Shown here piece by piece: positions 1 through 9,544 of a stretch of 64,000 nt of DNA (its first letter is position 1; each line of letters starts with the position of its first letter). Made by a program: the position numbers and the translations under genes. The notes below the pieces were generated by a model, which had not been told where the DNA came from, ran no database searches, and saw only the letters and a program-made list of their open reading frames with translations. The stretch is from a virus. Location: positions 62,001 to 126,000 of IMG/VR virus record IMGVR_UViG_3300032093_000021; one strand, written 5' to 3'.

Positions 1-66
1 AACTTCGCACTGCCAATGAAAATACTGAACATCAGGTTGTGCGGTTACATAAATTAATTTGGACAT
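1..66 (-). CDS. N-terminal fragment of an unknown protein, cut by the left edge
   Basis: An open frame of 22 codons runs from an ATG at 66 leftward out of the window. It begins MSKLIYVTAQPDVQYF and continues in coding-like sequence to the edge. It is divergent from the small plus-strand gene at 133, and the 66-bp gap between them is AT-rich and must hold both 5' regions. The fragment is too short to assign a function. Confidence 0.65.
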   Translation of the reverse strand, partial: MSKLIYVTAQPDVQYFHWQCEV

Positions 67-120
67 ATAAACTAAAAAATAATATTTTATGTTTCAATCT
101 AAATAGAATATTCTATGATA

Positions 121-127
121 TATTTAT
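121..127 (+). promoter_or_regulatory. TATTTAT motif ahead of the 59-aa gene
   Basis: Plus strand GATATATTTATGATATATG, 5 nt before the ATG at 133. Confidence 0.45.
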
Positions 128-132
128 GATAT

Positions 133-312
133 ATGAAACTTTTGAAAACTATACAAAAATTAGTTGAAGACGCAGAAAGAGATTATTATATCGCTTGTGA
201 TAGGTGTGCTGATGAAAAAACAATTAAGAGATTAGAAAAAAATTATTTAGATAGTCTAAAACTGATGGAAAAAATAAATAAAATAGATACACCAAAAAAA
301 GAAAATCTATAA
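133..312 (+). CDS. small helical charged protein, unknown (59 aa)
   Basis: ATG at 133, stop TAA at 310-312. The 59-residue product starts [19 protein letters not shown], is rich in Lys and Glu, and is probably mostly alpha-helical; it has two Cys (CDRC, residues 22-25). The start is supported by a TATTTAT motif at 121-127, only 5 nt upstream, which recurs ahead of many genes here. It is convergent with the fibre gene on the minus strand and overlaps its last 6 nt. No family is recognised. Confidence 0.6.
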   Translation: MKLLKTIQKLVEDAERDYYIACDRCADEKTIKRLEKNYLDSLKLMEKINKIDTPKKENL

Positions 313-2571
313 TCCCCCATCTATTATAACCCAATTATAAGGACTTCCTGTAAGAGTGTTTCTACCTGATTGTCCTGCAACAGTATACTTTATAGTTCCA
401 AAATTTATAGTCAATCCGGATTTTAATATCTTGCTTGACCAACTATTTAATAAACTATCATAATTTGCAGTTGAATAGTTTGAGAATGTTTTACCTGTCA
501 TAAATCCTGTAAACGCAGTAACAGAAGATGCTGACCAACCACTTATAGGTTGGTTGAAAGCGATTGCATCATTGAACATATTAGTCATGTCCCTAACATT
601 ACTAACATTCCAAGAATCTATTGGTTGATTGAATAATGAAGCACCCCTAAACATAGAAGTCATGTCTGTAACATTTGAGACGTTCCAACCGGATATTGAG
701 GTAGATCCGGAATTGTTGAAAGATGAGTTTGATGCAAACATGGAATTCATGTTTGTTGCGGCAGATGTATTCCAACTACCGATATTTTGGTTAAACCCTG
801 AACATGAAAGCATGGATGAAAAATTAGTCACCTTAGAAGTATTCCAGCTACCAATCGGTTGATTGAAACTTGTCCCTAAAAAAGTTGACCCAAAATCAAC
901 AACGTTGCCCGTACTCCATCCACTTATTGAAGGGCTTCCTCCATTATTAAACGCAGATCCGAATGTTCTTCTAAAAAAAGTTGCCGCGGAAACATTCCAA
1001 GCTCCGATATCTTGATTGAATGGTGAACTGGCAAATGTGCTATGAAATCCATTACTGTTTGCAAACGAAGTTGTGACATTTCTTACATCCCAACTACCTA
1101 TGGGTTGATTAAAAGATGTTGCATAAAACATATGACCCATTTGAGTTGCCGCGGATGTTGTCCAACCACTAATAGAAGGGTTATTATTATTGTTAAATAA
1201 TGTTGCTTGTCCAAACATATAACCGAAAGCCTGAACTTTGGATACATTCCAAGAACCAACATTCCTATTGAATTTGACCGCATTGAAAAACATATAATTC
1301 ATGGCAGTGGCCGCAGAAGTAACCCAATTGTTAATTGAATTATTACCAGCATTATCAAAATTTGCAGCATTTTCAAACATCGTATTGAAGGTTGTGACTT
1401 TTGATGTATCCCAATTACCGATATTTTTATTAAACGTATTACAAGATGAAAACATTGATGCCATGGTTGTTACCGCGGATGTTGTCCATCCACTCAAATC
1501 GTCGTTAAAGAATGTACATCCTTGAAACATATTGCTCATGTTTGTAACATTTGAAGTGTTCCAAGAATTGACATTATTTATTGTAGTGAGACTTGTACAT
1601 GATCTAAACATTTGGGTCAGGTTTGTAGATCCACTTAAATTTATTACATCTGTTGTTCCTGTAAGTCTTAAATTGGAACAACCATAAAAGTAAGACCCCA
1701 AAAATGTCGCCCCTGTTGATTGAAGTTGTACAGGTCCCCACCTATTAACATGTAACATTTTTAACCTATCTCCCGAGTTATTAAATCTGAAACCTCTGAA
1801 ATTTCCCGGATAAGCGTATACCGTAACGTCATAAATTCCGGGAGTTGTATATGTATGTGCGGTTAATGGACTATTCCAAGTTGTTATATAATCTGTAGGG
1901 CCCGAATCTCCCCAATCAACTATCATATTATAAGTTCCCGCACTAACTAATGGAAGTGCAAACTGATTTGATGGCGAACTACCGACACTAGTTAATGTTG
2001 TGTTTATCCTCGCTTGGAAAGATGGTAAAATTACAGTTGGTGTTGGAGTTTGAGTTGGAGTTTGGGTTGGAGTTTCTGTATTAGTTGGAGTATTAGTTGG
2101 GGTTTCTGATGCTGTTTGTGTTGGAGTTTCTGTATTAGTGGGTGTTGGTGTTTCAGTATTTGTTGGTGTTTGAGTTGGGGTTTCTGTGTTAGTTGGAGTG
2201 GGTGTTTCGGTATTTGTTGGTGTATTGGTTGGTGTTTCGCTTGATGTTTGAGTTGGTGTTCCAGTATTAGTTGGGGTTGGTGTTTCTGTATTTGTAGGTG
2301 TGTTTGTTGGAGTTACACTTGATGTTTGAGTTGGTGTTTCAGTATTAGTTGGGGTTTGTGTTGTTGTTTGAGTTGGGGTTACAGTATTTGTAGGGGTTGG
2401 AGTGGGGGGCGAAATACAGTCATCAATCAATATCGCCTCACAACCAAATGAATCAATTACTTTTATTAAAACGGCAGGAGAATTAGTGAATGTGGATGAA
2501 AGATTTATATTTATTGGTAAAACTATATAGTTACCATAATCTTCGCACACACTTTGATTTACATCACACAC
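307..2571 (-). CDS. putative tail fibre with Pro/Thr-rich stalk and DUF285/BspA-like repeats
   Basis: 754 aa from a GTG at 2571. Residues 1-54 look like a small beta domain. Residues 55-180 are a [11 protein letters not shown]-type linker. Residues 181-300 resemble the beta domain with a VDWGDSG motif (PKD-like) that often precedes BspA repeats. Residues 300-710 hold about 15 copies of a ~25-residue repeat of the form [20 protein letters not shown], the DUF285 (BspA-like leucine-rich) pattern known from bacterial surface proteins. A role in receptor binding or adhesion is inferred from the architecture and its place at the distal end of the tail cluster. The start is doubtful: the frame stays open for about 20 codons upstream to ~2631 and reads like protein (…[10 protein letters not shown]), but contains no ATG, GTG or TTG; an ATT/ATA start or a sequence error is possible. 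Confidence 0.75.
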   Translation of the reverse strand: MCDVNQSVCEDYGNYIVLPININLSSTFTNSPAVLIKVIDSFGCEAILIDDCISPPTPTPTNTVTPTQTTTQTPTNTETPTQTSSVTPTNTPTNTETPTPTNTGTPTQTSSETPTNTPTNTETPTPTNTETPTQTPTNTETPTPTNTETPTQTASETPTNTPTNTETPTQTPTQTPTPTVILPSFQARINTTLTSVGSSPSNQFALPLVSAGTYNMIVDWGDSGPTDYITTWNSPLTAHTYTTPGIYDVTVYAYPGNFRGFRFNNSGDRLKMLHVNRWGPVQLQSTGATFLGSYFYGCSNLRLTGTTDVINLSGSTNLTQMFRSCTSLTTINNVNSWNTSNVTNMSNMFQGCTFFNDDLSGWTTSAVTTMASMFSSCNTFNKNIGNWDTSKVTTFNTMFENAANFDNAGNNSINNWVTSAATAMNYMFFNAVKFNRNVGSWNVSKVQAFGYMFGQATLFNNNNNPSISGWTTSAATQMGHMFYATSFNQPIGSWDVRNVTTSFANSNGFHSTFASSPFNQDIGAWNVSAATFFRRTFGSAFNNGGSPSISGWSTGNVVDFGSTFLGTSFNQPIGSWNTSKVTNFSSMLSCSGFNQNIGSWNTSAATNMNSMFASNSSFNNSGSTSISGWNVSNVTDMTSMFRGASLFNQPIDSWNVSNVRDMTNMFNDAIAFNQPISGWSASSVTAFTGFMTGKTFSNYSTANYDSLLNSWSSKILKSGLTINFGTIKYTVAGQSGRNTLTGSPYNWVIIDGGL
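480..1640 (-). repeat. DUF285/BspA-like protein repeats
   Basis: About fifteen diverged ~75-nt units, each encoding F-N-x-x-I-x-x-W-[ND]-[VT]-S-x-V-x-x-[MF]-x-x-M-F. On the plus strand they are visible as repeated 'catccaactacc…ttggttgatt' blocks. Boundaries are approximate. Confidence 0.75.
2032..2409 (-). repeat. Pro/Thr-rich linker-coding imperfect repeats
   Basis: The region encodes residues 55-180 of the fibre, made almost only of P, T, N, Q, E and S in [12 protein letters not shown]-like units. On the plus strand it is a GTTGG(A/T)GTTT-type low-complexity tract. It probably forms an extended mucin-like stalk. Confidence 0.9.
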
Positions 2572-2653
2572 AATTACTTGATATGGCGATGTACCGGTGA
2601 CACTTAATATTTCAATTGACGCGGGTATATTTTAAAATTTAAAAATTTATAGT

Positions 2654-5600
2654 TTATGAAGTACACGGACTACATCCTCCCGCACAATATCCTGTCCTAC
2701 AATATTCACTTGATATTGAACTAAAAGTTCCGGGAGAATACGCTGCGAACCCTCTAATACAAATACACTGTCCCGCCGGTACAATATGACTTGCGGATGT
2801 TATTGAACTACATAATTTGCCCGTGATTGATTGAGTTCCGAATCCTAGCGCTTGATATGTGATACAAGGTTCAAATTGAAACACCGGTGATTCCGCACTT
2901 GTACTTGAAGGACATATCGCCTTAATTTTGAAATCAATTGGGAAATAATCTTTAGGAGTACTATTAACTGCACTTGTAACGTCCACCGTTAGAGGTCCGT
3001 AACTACTTATTGATACAAATGTTGACGAATATGTTGATTGGTAAGATTTTTTGTAATAAACTATCGCATTGGTTACACAACTATTTGAACAAGCTCCAAC
3101 ACTAAATGTCAGTTGGTACTGTCCGGATATAGTTGTTTGAACAGAAGATATGGTTGGTGTACAACAAGCTCCGCCGCATCCCGCAATATTAGTTTGCGAT
3201 GGGGTTATTGATGTGGTAGGTGTCTGTGTTTGTGTTTGAGTTTGCGTTGGTGTAGATGTTTGAGTTGTGGTTTGAGTTGGGGTTTGAGTAGGTGTTGGTG
3301 TTTGAGTTGAGGTTTCAGTCGGTGTCGGAGTGGGAGTTTGACTTGTTGGTGTTTGTGTGGGAGTTTCATTGGGGGTTGGCGTAGGTGTAGGAGTATTACT
3401 TGTAGAAGTCTGAGTTGGCGTATTAGTTGGTGTTTCTGTATTGGTTGGAGTGTTAGTTTGTGTTGGAGTGTTTGTTGGAGTTTCGGTATTAGTAGGTGTG
3501 TTTGTTGGAGTTTGAGTGTTGGTGGGTGTATTAGTTGGAGTTGGTGTTGGTTCCACACAACATATATCATAATCAATTTCCAAACTAACTTTTATATTTT
3601 TGTTAGACAATAAATAGGAACAATCAGAACTTACTTTGATGGTATTGTTGGTCACATCTATTATAACAGAACCAATACCCGTAATTCCTTCTAATACACT
3701 CTTCAATCCATTGATATAATCTTGATCCGAAGGATAAGACAATAAACTTGTAGTTGTGAATAAATTTTTAGTATAAGCAGTTCCAGCAACATCAACCTCT
3801 AAATAAAATACCGCACTATTTAGTTTACAATTAGTTTCACCTGAAATCAGATCAAGATAACCTTGATTTAACATTTCAAACATCCCATTTTTTGTTGCGG
3901 CAGTTTGGGTGAAAATACCATCACATACTTCGTATGTTTGATAAGAAAAATATTTTTTTTGACAAACAACGTTGGTATTTTTAGTTGTTGAACAATTATT
4001 TGAATCTGTTAATTTTAAAGAGTATGTTCCAGCAGTTAAACCTGTCACATATATACCGGTTTGTCCATTAACGTTTGAAGACCATTGAAATGTGTATGGT
4101 GGAACTCCTGATGTAATAAGAGATGTGATAGTTCCTTCTGAACCAGAACCACAACCCGTGGATAATAATGTAAAATCAACTGATTGAGTAGTTTTGACTT
4201 GAATGACATTTTTTTGAGAACATCCTGTAGAATCCTTGACTTCTAAGTTATAAATTCCTGCCGTTAATGCATTGAAGGAATGAGTAGTGTTTGATGTATT
4301 TAAGAATGTCAATCCATTCAAGTAATATGAGTAAATTCCTGGTGTATCTACATTTATAGTAACACTTCCGTTAGATAACCCACATGAAGCATCTGAAACA
4401 GAAGTAGATATATTAAATTTATTTGTATTGGTTATTGTAAAGGTGTTTTGGTAAATACAAGCGCTAGGATTAGTGATTTTTATTGTATATACACCTGTAC
4501 TAAGATTAGTAAATGTTCTTGAAATGGAATTAGTTGTGACAGATTGGGTGTTACCTGATGAATCAGTCAGTTGGTATGTATAAGGCGTTAATCCGCCAAG
4601 TAAAGTTATATTAACACTTCCGTCATTACTATTACAAGTTGATCCGCTTGGTGTTAAGTTCACAACACTAAAAGCATCAATTGTGGATAAGCTAGTTGTA
4701 CCAGTAACACTACACAAACCCGCATCAACAACCACAACTGTATAACTTCCTTGTCCTAAATTACTAAATGCTACAGATTGTGAGTAAGTTATATCGTAAG
4801 CACCATTTGAAAGTGAATAATAATAAGGTCCGGTCCCCCCGCTTATATTAACAATTATTTGACCATCTGATTGAAAGCAACCAGGTGATGTAGTTATGTA
4901 ATTGATGATTGATAATGGATTAACACTGCCAACAACAGTTGACTTTGTTTTCACACATCCTTGAGAATCTGTTATCGTAACGTCATAAACGCCCGGTGTC
5001 AATCCTGATATAGATGGTGTTGTCTGTAGATTAGACCACAAGTAACTATAAGGTGGAGTCCCTGTCTGACCGGTAACATAAATTCTTCCTGTTGGGCTGC
5101 CAGCACAAAATGAATTATTAACAACGAAGAACCCAAAATCAAGTTCATCAGATCCTTGAACAATGCAAGACGAAGTTGTTCCTGAACACCCCCCCTGATC
5201 AAATACATTAACATAATACGTATCGGCGGAAAGATTTGTAAAATAATAATAACCAATTACTGAAGATGCCGAAGTGATATAACCATTACTTAAACTATAA
5301 AGATAGTAATTAGCATTTGAACTTGTTGTGGTTGCCGTAACTCCGAGTTGTCCATTGTTCAAACCACAACTTGTATCAATTGATTCAGTATTTAAACAAA
5401 CTCCTGACGATATTGATAAGGAAACATATTGTGTGTTGGGGGATCCAGGTGTGGTAGAATCTGTAATAAGAACTAAATAAGTACCGGCCGATAAGTTTTG
5501 TCTTAATGAAGTCGTAACAGGAGCATCAATACCCAAATTTGGAATTTGCCAATCAATAATATATGGTGACACCCCTGATGTTGGAGTCAAACTCAAGGCC

Positions 5601-5656
5601 CCAACATTTAGATTCTGACAATCTCCAGTAACCGAACTATTAAATAAAATACTCAT
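2654..5656 (-). CDS. SprB/PKD-repeat tail fibre-like protein
   Basis: 1000 aa. Residues ~10-590 hold seven tandem ~75-80-residue modules of the type C…G…PYxYxWS…ISGLxxGxYxVTITDxxGC, which match the SprB repeat/PKD-like pattern of Bacteroidota adhesins. A ~130-residue Cys-containing module follows that resembles the C-terminus of the next protein (5656-8601). Then come a Pro/Thr-rich linker (DNA 3185-3552) and a C-terminal Cys-rich beta domain (GCGGACC … CAGGCSPC). There is no signal peptide, as expected for a virion protein. The start ATG overlaps the stop of the upstream gene by one base (TAATG), indicating translational coupling. Inferred role: distal tail fibre or adhesin contacting the host surface. 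Family resemblance is clear; function is inference. Confidence 0.75.
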   Translation of the reverse strand: MSILFNSSVTGDCQNLNVGALSLTPTSGVSPYIIDWQIPNLGIDAPVTTSLRQNLSAGTYLVLITDSTTPGSPNTQYVSLSISSGVCLNTESIDTSCGLNNGQLGVTATTTSSNANYYLYSLSNGYITSASSVIGYYYFTNLSADTYYVNVFDQGGCSGTTSSCIVQGSDELDFGFFVVNNSFCAGSPTGRIYVTGQTGTPPYSYLWSNLQTTPSISGLTPGVYDVTITDSQGCVKTKSTVVGSVNPLSIINYITTSPGCFQSDGQIIVNISGGTGPYYYSLSNGAYDITYSQSVAFSNLGQGSYTVVVVDAGLCSVTGTTSLSTIDAFSVVNLTPSGSTCNSNDGSVNITLLGGLTPYTYQLTDSSGNTQSVTTNSISRTFTNLSTGVYTIKITNPSACIYQNTFTITNTNKFNISTSVSDASCGLSNGSVTINVDTPGIYSYYLNGLTFLNTSNTTHSFNALTAGIYNLEVKDSTGCSQKNVIQVKTTQSVDFTLLSTGCGSGSEGTITSLITSGVPPYTFQWSSNVNGQTGIYVTGLTAGTYSLKLTDSNNCSTTKNTNVVCQKKYFSYQTYEVCDGIFTQTAATKNGMFEMLNQGYLDLISGETNCKLNSAVFYLEVDVAGTAYTKNLFTTTSLLSYPSDQDYINGLKSVLEGITGIGSVIIDVTNNTIKVSSDCSYLLSNKNIKVSLEIDYDICCVEPTPTPTNTPTNTQTPTNTPTNTETPTNTPTQTNTPTNTETPTNTPTQTSTSNTPTPTPTPNETPTQTPTSQTPTPTPTETSTQTPTPTQTPTQTTTQTSTPTQTQTQTQTPTTSITPSQTNIAGCGGACCTPTISSVQTTISGQYQLTFSVGACSNSCVTNAIVYYKKSYQSTYSSTFVSISSYGPLTVDVTSAVNSTPKDYFPIDFKIKAICPSSTSAESPVFQFEPCITYQALGFGTQSITGKLCSSITSASHIVPAGQCICIRGFAAYSPGTFSSISSEYCRTGYCAGGCSPCTS
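3185..3552 (-). repeat. Pro/Thr-rich linker-coding imperfect repeats
   Basis: The tract encodes a [18 protein letters not shown]-like stretch rich in P/T/N/Q between the shared Cys module and the C-terminal domain of the SprB-like protein. It has the same style as the linker at 2032-2409. Confidence 0.9.
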
Positions 5657-8601
5657 TAATTACAACTTATTGAAAAATCAATCCCTATGTTTATAGTAAG
5701 ATTTTTATTATTCAGGTAACTATCACAACCCGAATTATAAATATATAAAGTATTTCCACTAATTGAATAATATAAACCTTGTTGAATCAATTGAGGTAAA
5801 TAACTATCCAAAGAATTTTTCCAAATTTGATTATTTGGGACATCTAAATTACCTTCACCAACATAAAATAATTCATTTATCAAATTTTGCCCATCAAGTT
5901 TTAGATTCAAATACCAATTTGTCTTCAATGTGTTCAAGCTACAAACCAAAGAATTTGTAGATTGGTAATTGTTGACTATGTCACTTAAAATCACATTAAA
6001 CGGTTGTGTGGGATAAACACTACAACTAACACTTTCATCAAAACAATTATAATCATATAAAGAAGTAATGAAGAAACACGGATCACAAGGTACAGGTATA
6101 ATCGGACATCCTCTCTGCAATCTATAAACAAACTTTTGTCTATGGAATATTGAGTTTTCAAACTTCATTCCGGTCATCCAAATAGTTGTTGCCGGAATCA
6201 TTTGTTCTACCAACCTAACCCAATAGTCACCGAGACCATTCACATAATCAATCATTGTTTTATATGTGAAATTATCATTCGGAATATTGACAGTTTGTAA
6301 TGATTCCAAGTATCTGAAATAAATTGATTGTAAAGTCGGATACCCCCCTGTTTTTCCGTCAGAAATGAATTGTCTATTTCTAACATTAATCATATTCAAC
6401 CAAAAAGTTTGAGCAAACTCAAAGAAAGATCTTCTTTGTGGTTGTGGATTTATAACTGTCCAATCCACACCGTCAGGTTTAGGATATGGCGATGTCAATC
6501 CGGTACTTGGTATTGGATAATCGTATTTGTTAGACATTGCCCACACATCATAAACCAATCCTTGTCCGGGATTCATGAATATATCAACGTTTTTAACGTT
6601 TAAGATATATTTTTCATTTTCAACATAGTAGTAAGCATCAAACTTTACTGAAGAATTCCCTACTCTCAAATCTGTGTCAGATGATGGCCAACTTTTTTTA
6701 TTATCTTGAGTTTTGATTAACTTGAAACCTTCAGATATGAATGGAAAACTCCTAAATCTATCCAAATATTTTTGCCCGTATGAGAATGGTTCAAAACTTG
6801 TTTGTACATCAGTGTTCTGACCTGTAAAGGTACTAGCGGTTGCATTCACTTGTTGTGAACTTTGGTGTTCTTTTGTTAACTCAAACCAACCGGCCCCTTT
6901 TTGAAAATAAAAATCCTCAGTATCTATCGGTGCCTTTGGGTAACCATCATCATCAACAGGAAATTGGTCCCTATCCAAACTTACCGCGAGATATGTTTCA
7001 TCTATTGTGAATGCAGTATACACATTCCCATATATTGTAAAAGTAGAATTTGGTCCTGTTAAAAAGTTTGGTGTTTCCCTCACAAAAATACCATCTGAAA
7101 TGTCAAGATATTTGGAGTCAAAGTCCTTCATATTGATCCTTTGCCCCGCTATATAGATATATTCATTGAACTCAACTAAAGCCTCAGGTGCTCCTACTAA
7201 TCTGAGTAAGAATTCTATTGATTTTCTTGTTCCTTTTGATTTGAATAGATATGCGGAATTTAATATCAAGTTACGATAAAATTGATAATTAAGCTCAGTT
7301 GGAGTTAACGCTCTTGAAAATCCAGGATATTCTATTTTATTTGTATTACCAAATACTGATGATAGAAAATCATCACTAGATATTGGTGAAACATTTATTT
7401 TCCATCCTAAAGTTTCCGATAAGTTTTTTAGTAATAGTGATGGTATATCATTCTTAATAGTATAATTCACAGAATTCATATGAGCTAAAGCGTCAATGAA
7501 TTTTTTCGTTTCATCAAAACTTCTACCGTATAAATCTAATATTTTTTGGACTTTTCTATCCGGAGTATCAAATTCTTTAAATGATTCCGTTGTTAAAAAC
7601 CTTGATACTAAATTAGTTTTGAAAGTATCAAATAGTTCCGAAATTTCATTCAAATTTGTCAAATAAAACTCAAAACTTGGTGATTTAATATCTAAGTTCC
7701 AAACACCATCCAAAGGCCATGTTACATTCTTTACTTCCGTAACTATTTCACCTTCATTAGTTTCAAAAGGGACCTTAAAACTAGCAGTATATTTGGGAGT
7801 TACAAGCCTGTTCAGTAAAAATTGTTCTACCTCGTCAAAATTTTCAATAAAGGATCTATCAGCAAAAAAATCATTAGGCCTGATTATCAAATCATCAGTG
7901 GAATTTTTTTGATTAGGAAATGGATTACCTTCAACAATAAAAGTTACATAACCATAAAACAAACTTTCCGATGGCTCCATGAAAAGAACATTATATTCGC
8001 CATCACCTACATATAGTGAATATTTTTCAAAATTAACTGTCAGATCACGGAGAGGGCTGACTGTTATTTCTCTTGCCAATAAATTCCTTGTAGAATTAAC
8101 TGAAAAATCAACACCAAAAGGATTTATTATTTCATCAACCTGTAACTGAAAGGTTGTTGTATTTTCCAAAAAATCAAACTCAATATTTACCGCAGTATAT
8201 CCGGTTGTGAAATTAGGTTTTAAATTATAACTTTCTATTGATGCCGGAAAAAAATTGATGATTTTTTGGACTGAAGAAGAAATTCTTTTGGATAAAGATC
8301 CGTAAAGGTTAAATTTTGTTATTTCACTTAAATCAAAATTTGGAAACACCCTAAACTCTTTCGCCGCAATCTCTCTAGACTGATTGACTGTGAGAACATT
8401 CAACGAATCCAAAGTAATTGGTTCAGAAAATAAACCTATGTTAAAATTCCTATTGGATTTTTCAGTTATATTTGTGGTAAATTCAAAGTTTCCTTGAGTT
8501 AATCCACCCCCTTGCACTATTTGTAACCCGACTATATTGTCGGAAAATGTGCCAGCACCGCTTGATGGTCTTGGAGGATATCTAAAAAACTTTCTAGCCA
8601 T
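5656..8601 (-). CDS. baseplate protein, P2 gpI-like segment
   Basis: 981 aa. The middle of the protein (roughly residues 430-500) contains LNSAYLFKSKGTRKSIEFLL followed by RLVGAPEALVEF. This resembles the 'KSKGT…I…LL…' core of phage tail protein I (P2 gpI), a baseplate wedge component linking the baseplate to fibres. The N-terminal ~400 residues are beta-rich and unrecognised. The last ~160 residues hold a Cys-rich module (PCDPCFF … SYLNNKNLTINIGIDF) shared with the adjacent SprB-like fibre, a possible interface or common fold. The gene overlaps both neighbours by one base. A baseplate-to-fibre adaptor is the best guess. Confidence 0.6.
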   Translation of the reverse strand: MARKFFRYPPRPSSGAGTFSDNIVGLQIVQGGGLTQGNFEFTTNITEKSNRNFNIGLFSEPITLDSLNVLTVNQSREIAAKEFRVFPNFDLSEITKFNLYGSLSKRISSSVQKIINFFPASIESYNLKPNFTTGYTAVNIEFDFLENTTTFQLQVDEIINPFGVDFSVNSTRNLLAREITVSPLRDLTVNFEKYSLYVGDGEYNVLFMEPSESLFYGYVTFIVEGNPFPNQKNSTDDLIIRPNDFFADRSFIENFDEVEQFLLNRLVTPKYTASFKVPFETNEGEIVTEVKNVTWPLDGVWNLDIKSPSFEFYLTNLNEISELFDTFKTNLVSRFLTTESFKEFDTPDRKVQKILDLYGRSFDETKKFIDALAHMNSVNYTIKNDIPSLLLKNLSETLGWKINVSPISSDDFLSSVFGNTNKIEYPGFSRALTPTELNYQFYRNLILNSAYLFKSKGTRKSIEFLLRLVGAPEALVEFNEYIYIAGQRINMKDFDSKYLDISDGIFVRETPNFLTGPNSTFTIYGNVYTAFTIDETYLAVSLDRDQFPVDDDGYPKAPIDTEDFYFQKGAGWFELTKEHQSSQQVNATASTFTGQNTDVQTSFEPFSYGQKYLDRFRSFPFISEGFKLIKTQDNKKSWPSSDTDLRVGNSSVKFDAYYYVENEKYILNVKNVDIFMNPGQGLVYDVWAMSNKYDYPIPSTGLTSPYPKPDGVDWTVINPQPQRRSFFEFAQTFWLNMINVRNRQFISDGKTGGYPTLQSIYFRYLESLQTVNIPNDNFTYKTMIDYVNGLGDYWVRLVEQMIPATTIWMTGMKFENSIFHRQKFVYRLQRGCPIIPVPCDPCFFITSLYDYNCFDESVSCSVYPTQPFNVILSDIVNNYQSTNSLVCSLNTLKTNWYLNLKLDGQNLINELFYVGEGNLDVPNNQIWKNSLDSYLPQLIQQGLYYSISGNTLYIYNSGCDSYLNNKNLTINIGIDFSISCN

Positions 8602-9509
8602 TATTGAGTTATAGTTGTAAAGTTTTTACTAAAATCAATGTTATTACCTCTATCTTGTCTAACCTCATATAGTAACTCGTTGAAGTTGTTTCTAATCTCA
8701 TAAAGATTGTATTGTTTATATATGTTGTTATCAGAGTCATAGATAGTATATATACCGTCGTCAATTGACTTGGTTTGATTACCATAAAGCGCGATTGACA
8801 ATGTTGAAATATCTTGGTCAACTAATTCTATATCCATGGTTATTGGATTAAAGAATGTATTTGTTATAATTATATTTTGGTTTGGTTGACCAATGAAGGG
8901 AGTCGCATTAGGTTTGTTTGTTGGTGAAGACGAAGGTGATAAAGTTAAAAACATTAAATTAGTTGTACCATCAACATATCTATATCTAACCGCTTTTTGT
9001 GATGTATTTGTTAAGTTTTGTATCACCGGCTCACAAAAAAAGTTTGATGTTACTATTCTGAAGAAATTAGGTATTTTAGTTCCATCATCATTAAGATACT
9101 CAATCCTGAACCCAACTAATCCTTGAGCCACAAATTTATTTCTGAATTGACTTGGGACATTGTCCAAATTGATAACCAAACCTTTTACATTTGGAAGTGC
9201 CGATAACACACCACAATCCGTTATACTTGTTCTGATTTGTGCGGGTCTTATGTATAAAGTGTAGATCCCTAACCTATTGAACTCTTCTGAAGGTAATCTG
9301 AGATTATAAAGACCACCCAATATTTCAATGTCAGGATTTCCTCCGGTGTTAATATTATTGAAATATGGTCTTAATATGTTTGTTGCATTTAATCTTTTCA
9401 AAACAAAATCGTCCGTAACATCCCTTGAAGGTGTATAATTTAATATTATTTCAACATCCTCAGGAGAAACGTCCGCCGGTCTTATTGTTCCATATGTGCC
9501 TACAGCCAT
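8601..9509 (-). CDS. putative baseplate/tail protein, unknown (302 aa)
   Basis: The sequence is beta-rich with no Lys-rich or membrane segment. It starts MAVGTYGTIRPADVSPEDVE and ends DFSKNFTTITQ. No family is recognised. It is the first gene after a 35-nt gap that carries a TATTTAT motif (9524-9530), so it may start a transcription unit with the gpI-like and fibre genes downstream. A structural role is inferred from its place in the baseplate cluster. Confidence 0.55.
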   Translation of the reverse strand: MAVGTYGTIRPADVSPEDVEIILNYTPSRDVTDDFVLKRLNATNILRPYFNNINTGGNPDIEILGGLYNLRLPSEEFNRLGIYTLYIRPAQIRTSITDCGVLSALPNVKGLVINLDNVPSQFRNKFVAQGLVGFRIEYLNDDGTKIPNFFRIVTSNFFCEPVIQNLTNTSQKAVRYRYVDGTTNLMFLTLSPSSSPTNKPNATPFIGQPNQNIIITNTFFNPITMDIELVDQDISTLSIALYGNQTKSIDDGIYTIYDSDNNIYKQYNLYEIRNNFNELLYEVRQDRGNNIDFSKNFTTITQ

Positions 9510-9523
9510 AAATTAATTTTTAT

Positions 9524-9530
9524 ATAAATA
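9524..9530 (-). promoter_or_regulatory. TATTTAT motif ahead of the 302-aa gene
   Basis: Sense strand AAACTATTTATATAAAAAT, 14 nt before the ATG at 9509. Confidence 0.45.
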
Positions 9531-9544
9531 GTTTATATTTTTTT

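Noticed and set aside
3205-3576. 123-aa minus-strand frame rich in Gln, Leu and Pro in the same region
   Set aside because: It is an off-frame reading of the Pro/Thr linker repeats with no start context.
3338-3613. 91-aa plus-strand frame rich in Cys, Trp and Ser
   Set aside because: It is the antisense of the Pro/Thr linker; low-complexity repeats give long open frames on both strands.
2654-5656. Diversity-generating retroelement target in the fibre genes
   Set aside because: No reverse transcriptase, template repeat or adenine-biased variable region was seen in the window.
9523-9530. TATAAATA on the plus strand, identical to the T4 late promoter core (also at 18801, 22281, 30895, 42916, 46450)
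   Set aside because: Each copy points away from the gene it precedes; the sense strand reads TATTTATA, and the four plus-strand genes also show TATTTAT in sense, so these are not T4-type late promoters in the usual orientation.
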